NCBI GenBank assembly: GCA_018389105.1
Contig: JACATO010002730.1
Location: 3,764,501-3,828,500, forward strand
Origin: Nautilus pompilius
Taxonomy: Eukaryota > Mollusca > Cephalopoda > Nautilida > Nautilidae
Length of the DNA stretch: 64,000 bases
Direction of reading: 5' to 3'
The notes under the pieces are model-generated. The model ran no database searches, was not told the origin of the DNA, and saw only the letters and a program-made list of their open reading frames with translations. This document shows positions 59,520-64,000 of this stretch, piece after piece (positions within the stretch are counted from its first letter, which is position 1; each line of letters begins with the position of its first letter). Made by a program: the position numbers and the translations under genes.

Positions 59520-62500
59520 ATGTAAACATAACTAAATGTATACAGTATGACAATGGAAGGATGTGGTGTTTATATATATATTTTTTTAAATAATAACTAA
59601 TTGGCTTCATAAAGGAAATCACTTTATTAAAATAAATAAATAGAAACTTGACACATATTATTCATTTTCAAGGAATTTCAGTAAATGTAAAATGTTCACA
59701 AACATGTATGGGTAATGCCACAGATATATTGTCAAGAAGATGACAACTATATTTGTGTTTCATAGATATCAATGCTACAAGGGTATTTAGTTTTATGGGA
59801 TATTTGTGCAAATGGCTTGCTGTAATGGTCATGCTACTCTATTTGTTTTGTTTTCTACACACACACACAAAGTTGAAACCACATTCTCCAGACAGCTGTG
59901 CCACATTAAAACTGGAGTGTGCATGGAAACTGATGGTCTTTGAATGGAGGTACATAGTTGGGTTATCTGCTGTCAACTTTTAACAAGGTGATTGTCAAAT
60001 TCAGGGAAAGATTGCTCTTTGTGTGCATCCAAGGTGTCCAAAGCAAAGAGAACACACACACACATTATTAGAATGGAAAGTGAACCACAATAAATAACTG
60101 CAAATTTAGCAGACAAGTGTCAACAAGAATCATCTGCATTATCTTTATAGTAAAATATGCATTTGAAGATGTAAACCACTCTTCATCCTATGTAACATTA
60201 GTTATCAAATGAGCAGGACAGCTTTTATCATCTTCTGCCTATTGGAACATTGTCATTTTCCTGATTTCAGCTTTAAGTTTTCTATCAGTGGATTTGTGTG
60301 GGTAGGCCATTGTGCTGGTAAGGTTTTATTGAACTGCAAGCTTGATACAATACAGCGGGTGTGGGTCTGCAATTGGGGCCATGAGACAGATACAACTGTT
60401 GATTTGAAAAGAAACTGTAAGTTCTGACTGATTCATTAACATCCTCTGAGAATGAATTATGCCTGTCTGAGGTAGTGACAGTATTTTATTGAAGGTGGTG
60501 CACCATTCACATAATCACTGTGTAGTGCAATGACAGAAAGAGTCAGAACATTGCAACTCTGTCATGGTCTGGCCAATCAACATGAACCCCATCAACGTGT
60601 CTTCATAAATTCAGTTGAAAATACTCCCTAATAGAGATTCTGTACCAGAAATAGGCTGGAATCCTGCAGATCAGGATTGCTAAACTTGTCACACAGTGTG
60701 TTAATACACTGCTATCATGCAAAAGGCAAAGAGCAGCAACTGTACATATTTTTTTCTAATTGCTATGTAAGGTTATAGTATAAACAGATGTTCTTTCAAA
60801 CTATTTACTTAAGCTAGGTTTCTGTATATTATATTATGTATTTATGTTTTTGTATTTTTTACAACTAACAACAGAAGTTATTGCCTCAAGAGTTTATTGT
60901 TTTTATTTTATTGTAAGATCAAAATAATTTTTATGACAAATTTTCATGTCAGAAAATGGAATTCCATTAAATTTAACCTAGGTAATTATCTGTTCTAGCT
61001 TAGTTTTTCTTTACCAGTAAAACGCCATGGATCTTTGCAGAACTGATTCATAATTAACCTGATTTTATATTATGCCTTGAGATATTGTTTCTTTTTAGAA
61101 AATAAATCTAATACATAAAATTTACTTTTTGAATAAAAGGCTTATTTTAACTGTTTGTACCAGCAGATGAATGCAGTTTATCCAGAGTATTTAATGTATG
61201 TATTTCTAATGCTATAATGTATAGAATTTATTGATAAATACCTAATATTTACCATCTGCTGATATTGCATAAGCACTTAAAAAGATACTTTTAATGACTG
61301 ACAACAAAGAACTGGTAGATATTTAGATGACATTAGATATAAAAATGTAAAAAAAAAAACAAAAAACTGGCTTTATGGTTCTTTCTAGTAAAACAGTTTG
61401 AAATACATTTGCCAAAGTGATAAAAAATTTTCATTTTGTACTCACTCTGTTTAATTGATTGACAAATTTATGGAATCTCTTCATTCAACAGTAGTTCAAA
61501 CAGAGTGAAATTGGTGGAATTAATTTGGCATCACAGATTTAAGGATAGTTCTTAGACTGGCCAATCTTGTGAAAGATAATATGGCCATTCATTAACCACA
61601 TCAGTAAGTGCTTGTATAACACAAGCAAACAAGCAGGGTTGCCTCAAGAGCCTACAAATTATTTTAAAGAACCAACTCTGTTCCTGAAGTACTAGAATAA
61701 AACTACTAAAGTTGTTCAAATGAAACCTGGCTATATACTATGAAGGCAATGCTATTTCAGCCAGATTTCATTTAAATGTCTGTGGTAGATGAAAGAAAAA
61801 ATAACAAATACCAGTTATGCTTCTTAGCAGCTCTGTTGTTATGGCATCTCAAGGTTACTTCTGCTTAGCTTGTTTGTTTTAATCACTGCTATATATATTG
61901 CACAAACTGGACTTTTCCCATCTTGCATCCATTGTTGCCTTCTTTTATCCAACAGTATTTTGCCTCCCACAGCTCTTCGGCTCATTGTAACCTGATGTTG
62001 TTTTATTTACTCCTGTTCAAAGTTATTATTTTGCACAACAAAGAAGATATGATATTCATATTGAAATGAAATTTTTCCCCAAACTAATCATTACTAAAAC
62101 CTAATGATGGCAGCAATGTTTAAATTGTCAGAGGCATTGCATTTTATTACATGAATAACTTTCCATATTTTTTTATTGACTTTTGCTTAAATGCTAAATT
62201 TTTTCTTCAATAACTCTATGTATCTTTTTCTTTAGCCATACTATTATATATGTAAGTGTCTTTATAAAATTCATTCATTTTCTTGACTAATAAATGTATT
62301 AGTCAAAAGGTGAACCACAATAGGAAAATAAATTAGTGGCAACCTATAAAGTAACTTAAGTACTGCACAGATTTGGACTGACAGACATTTTGTTTTATGT
62401 TTGATTGATTTTAGTAATTAGAAAAGAAATCTATTAAATATTAATTTTTCTTCATTAATTATGTAAAATAAATAAACAACTTTTTATTATTTTCTCACAA

Positions 62501-63350
62501 AGGTAACTTTGTGATAATACTTCAAGTCTCAGGTAATAGTAAAATATAGAAGGTCGTTGTGCTATGGATTGAAGTTGATTTTCTTGTTTTTTCCTTTCTC
62601 TATATATACATATATATTTAAAACAAATCTAGTGGGATGTCTGGATTAGTTAGGCAATATATAGCCAGATAGACATGGTGGTGAGGCATTAACTTAACCC
62701 TTACAGCTCCAATAAAATGTGGGTCTCTTTATAATTGAGTTTACATCTCTTTGCTCCAGTCTTCAGGTGCTGCTTTTGTTCTCATTATCAATGTGGAATG
62801 AACTGTAATTTCAATAATATCATTCTCAAGAAGAGTACATTGAAATAAAGCATATGAAAAGTAGAAAAGTTAAACTAAAAACAATAGGTAATATTTTCTG
62901 AAAAAGAGAGTGACTTTAAATTTTCTTTACTGACTTTCTGTAAAGAAGCAAAATGCCATCTTTATATCGTCTCCATGTAACATTCATTATTTTTTTTATA
63001 TTTAAAGTCATAAAAATTTTGTCTTATGGTTCCTTAAGGCAGTCATTAGAAAAAACAAATAACAAGTAAAGGCAATTTTGTCTGCAGCAATTCATTTGAT
63101 CATGGTATAATGCAATGTTTTAAAGTTAGCATATATCAAAGAGAAAAAAAAAATTGAAATAATGTGTTTTCATTTTGTTTATTTTATTACTTTTTAAAAC
63201 TAAAAATAACAAATGAAAAACTAAAATAAACAACTAAATGTGAAGAAATTTACAATGACAGTAGAAAAGAGAACTTGGAGAGTGATATAAATATTTGCTG
63301 GTGAGATAAATATAGCCTTGAGTTCTGAAAAGCAGGTCATAACTAATTAA
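59520..63350. other. AT-rich DNA without recognisable genes
   Basis: Frames at 59753-59983 and 60209-60427 were examined; neither shows a known motif. A perfect 10 bp inverted repeat with a 4 bp loop lies at 62283-62306. No mobile element ends were noticed. Confidence 0.45.
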
Positions 63351-63365
63351 AGTCTTACAATGATG

Positions 63366-63625
63366 TCTGATGGCCCAGTGGCTAAGCTATTGGACTGCCA
63401 AGGTTGACTGTCCAAGTTTGATCCCTTGGTTAAGGTTGACTATTTCTGACATACCTCTCTGGCATGGCTCCTTCTCACTTTGCTCACTTTGGTTTTCTCT
63501 GACATCTTAATGAAGAGTTCTAGTAAGGATTACTTGGTTAAAGTTCAGGCCCCTGTGGTTTAATACTGCTCTTTAGCAGATAACTGCAGCACTATGCTCC
63601 CTTGCCAGTATAGTTTCCTTGTAGA
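63366..63625 (+). repeat. Probable tRNA-derived SINE
   Basis: TGGCCCAGTGGCTAAGC is a good A box and CAAGTTTGATCCC, about 40 bases later, a good B box. They are separated by an anticodon-arm-like stretch, as in tRNA-derived RNA polymerase III promoters. The body is more GC-rich than its surroundings and ends in the shared tail (63575-63625) also found at 59466-59516. No intact acceptor stem is present, so it is not a functional tRNA gene. Confidence 0.6.
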
Positions 63626-63629
63626 AAAT

Positions 63630-64000
63630 AGTAAACAAAAAAGCCACCCATATATGAGAGAACCTTTTAGAGATTTTCGGAATAAAAATGTCATGAAACA
63701 AGAGTTATATTTCTGTTATTTTATTACATTTGTCATCACTATTTATATTCTAGTCTTTTCATAGAGTGCATTTATTAGTAATATCATATTTTCTATCAAT
63801 ATTTTGGGCTTCATACAGTAACAGCAGTTTGTCTACCATGAACATAAATGACCATATATAATTTTGTTTATCATGAATTTTATCTGGCTGTAGTGAGAGC
63901 TTATTGTAGCATATATTAACAGTGAATAATCTAAGGTAGATTAGTTATCTTCATGGGATCTCCAAGAAATCATCATCAAGAAATCTTTCTCTTTACTTTA
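63630..64000. other. AT-rich DNA to the window end
   Basis: Nothing recognisable. Confidence 0.5.

Noticed and set aside
62283-62306. Perfect 10 bp stem with 4 bp loop as a terminator or structured RNA
   Set aside because: Short AT-rich palindromes are expected by chance at this composition, and no gene ends there.
63366-63440. A tRNA gene
   Set aside because: A and B boxes are present but no acceptor stem or coherent cloverleaf can be drawn; a SINE head fits better.
1-64000. A prokaryotic-type system (operon, defence island, prophage)
   Set aside because: Base composition, microsatellites and eukaryotic transposon relics show animal genomic DNA; no compact gene clusters exist.

Overview
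This is AT-rich eukaryotic (metazoan) DNA, dense in microsatellites and degraded transposons. It has no operons, ribosome binding sites or prokaryotic-style gene packing. I found no host gene that I can name and no convincing chain of host exons. It reads as an intron or intergenic region of an invertebrate. The mariner and Tc1 elements, the Jockey-like LINE relics, the long CA/GA/ATT repeats and one copy of a multicopy invertebrate protein family fit an arthropod or a mollusc; a cephalopod is my weak guess, made from repeat style alone.

Layout. 1-17 kb is mostly unique-looking AT-rich DNA with SSRs, one unrecognised 114-codon frame (7.1 kb), one copy of a dispersed repeat (5.8 kb) and one copy of a second repeat (12.6 kb). 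17.1-17.9 kb holds the best-preserved coding block, a fragment of an uncharacterised multicopy family, followed by a Tc1-like N-terminal relic (18.4-18.7 kb) and a minus-strand LINE relic (19.05-19.96 kb). 28.8-30.1 kb is a full-length but dead mariner with TA target sites and terminal inverted repeats. It lies between two direct copies of a separate ~135 bp repeat. 31.7-32.6 kb is a 3'-truncated Tc1 relic. 39.2-40.5 kb is a second, different mariner. 40.65-43.8 kb is a long plus-strand LINE relic with recognisable endonuclease, reverse transcriptase and C-terminal segments. 44.4-44.7 kb is a Tc1 N-terminal fragment. 46.2-47.8 kb is a complete but inactive Tc1-like element with Sleeping-Beauty-style IR/DR ends. 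48.7-49.6 kb is a minus-strand transposase relic of another Tc1/mariner/IS630-type family. 49.9-52.2 kb is a hAT-type shell with an 8 bp target duplication and a second IR/DR Tc1 element inserted in it. 52.2-64 kb is AT-rich with SSRs, SINE-like segments and the second copy of the 5.8 kb repeat.

The coding-like pieces do not work together. They are independent insertions at different stages of decay, carrying frameshifts, in-frame stops and changes in catalytic residues. The nesting gives a relative order at one locus: hAT first, then Tc1. I did not find a novel functional system. The points most worth following up are the uncharacterised family at 17.1 kb, the three repeat families with copies inside the window, the nested hAT/Tc1 locus and a minus-strand exon-like frame at 38 kb.
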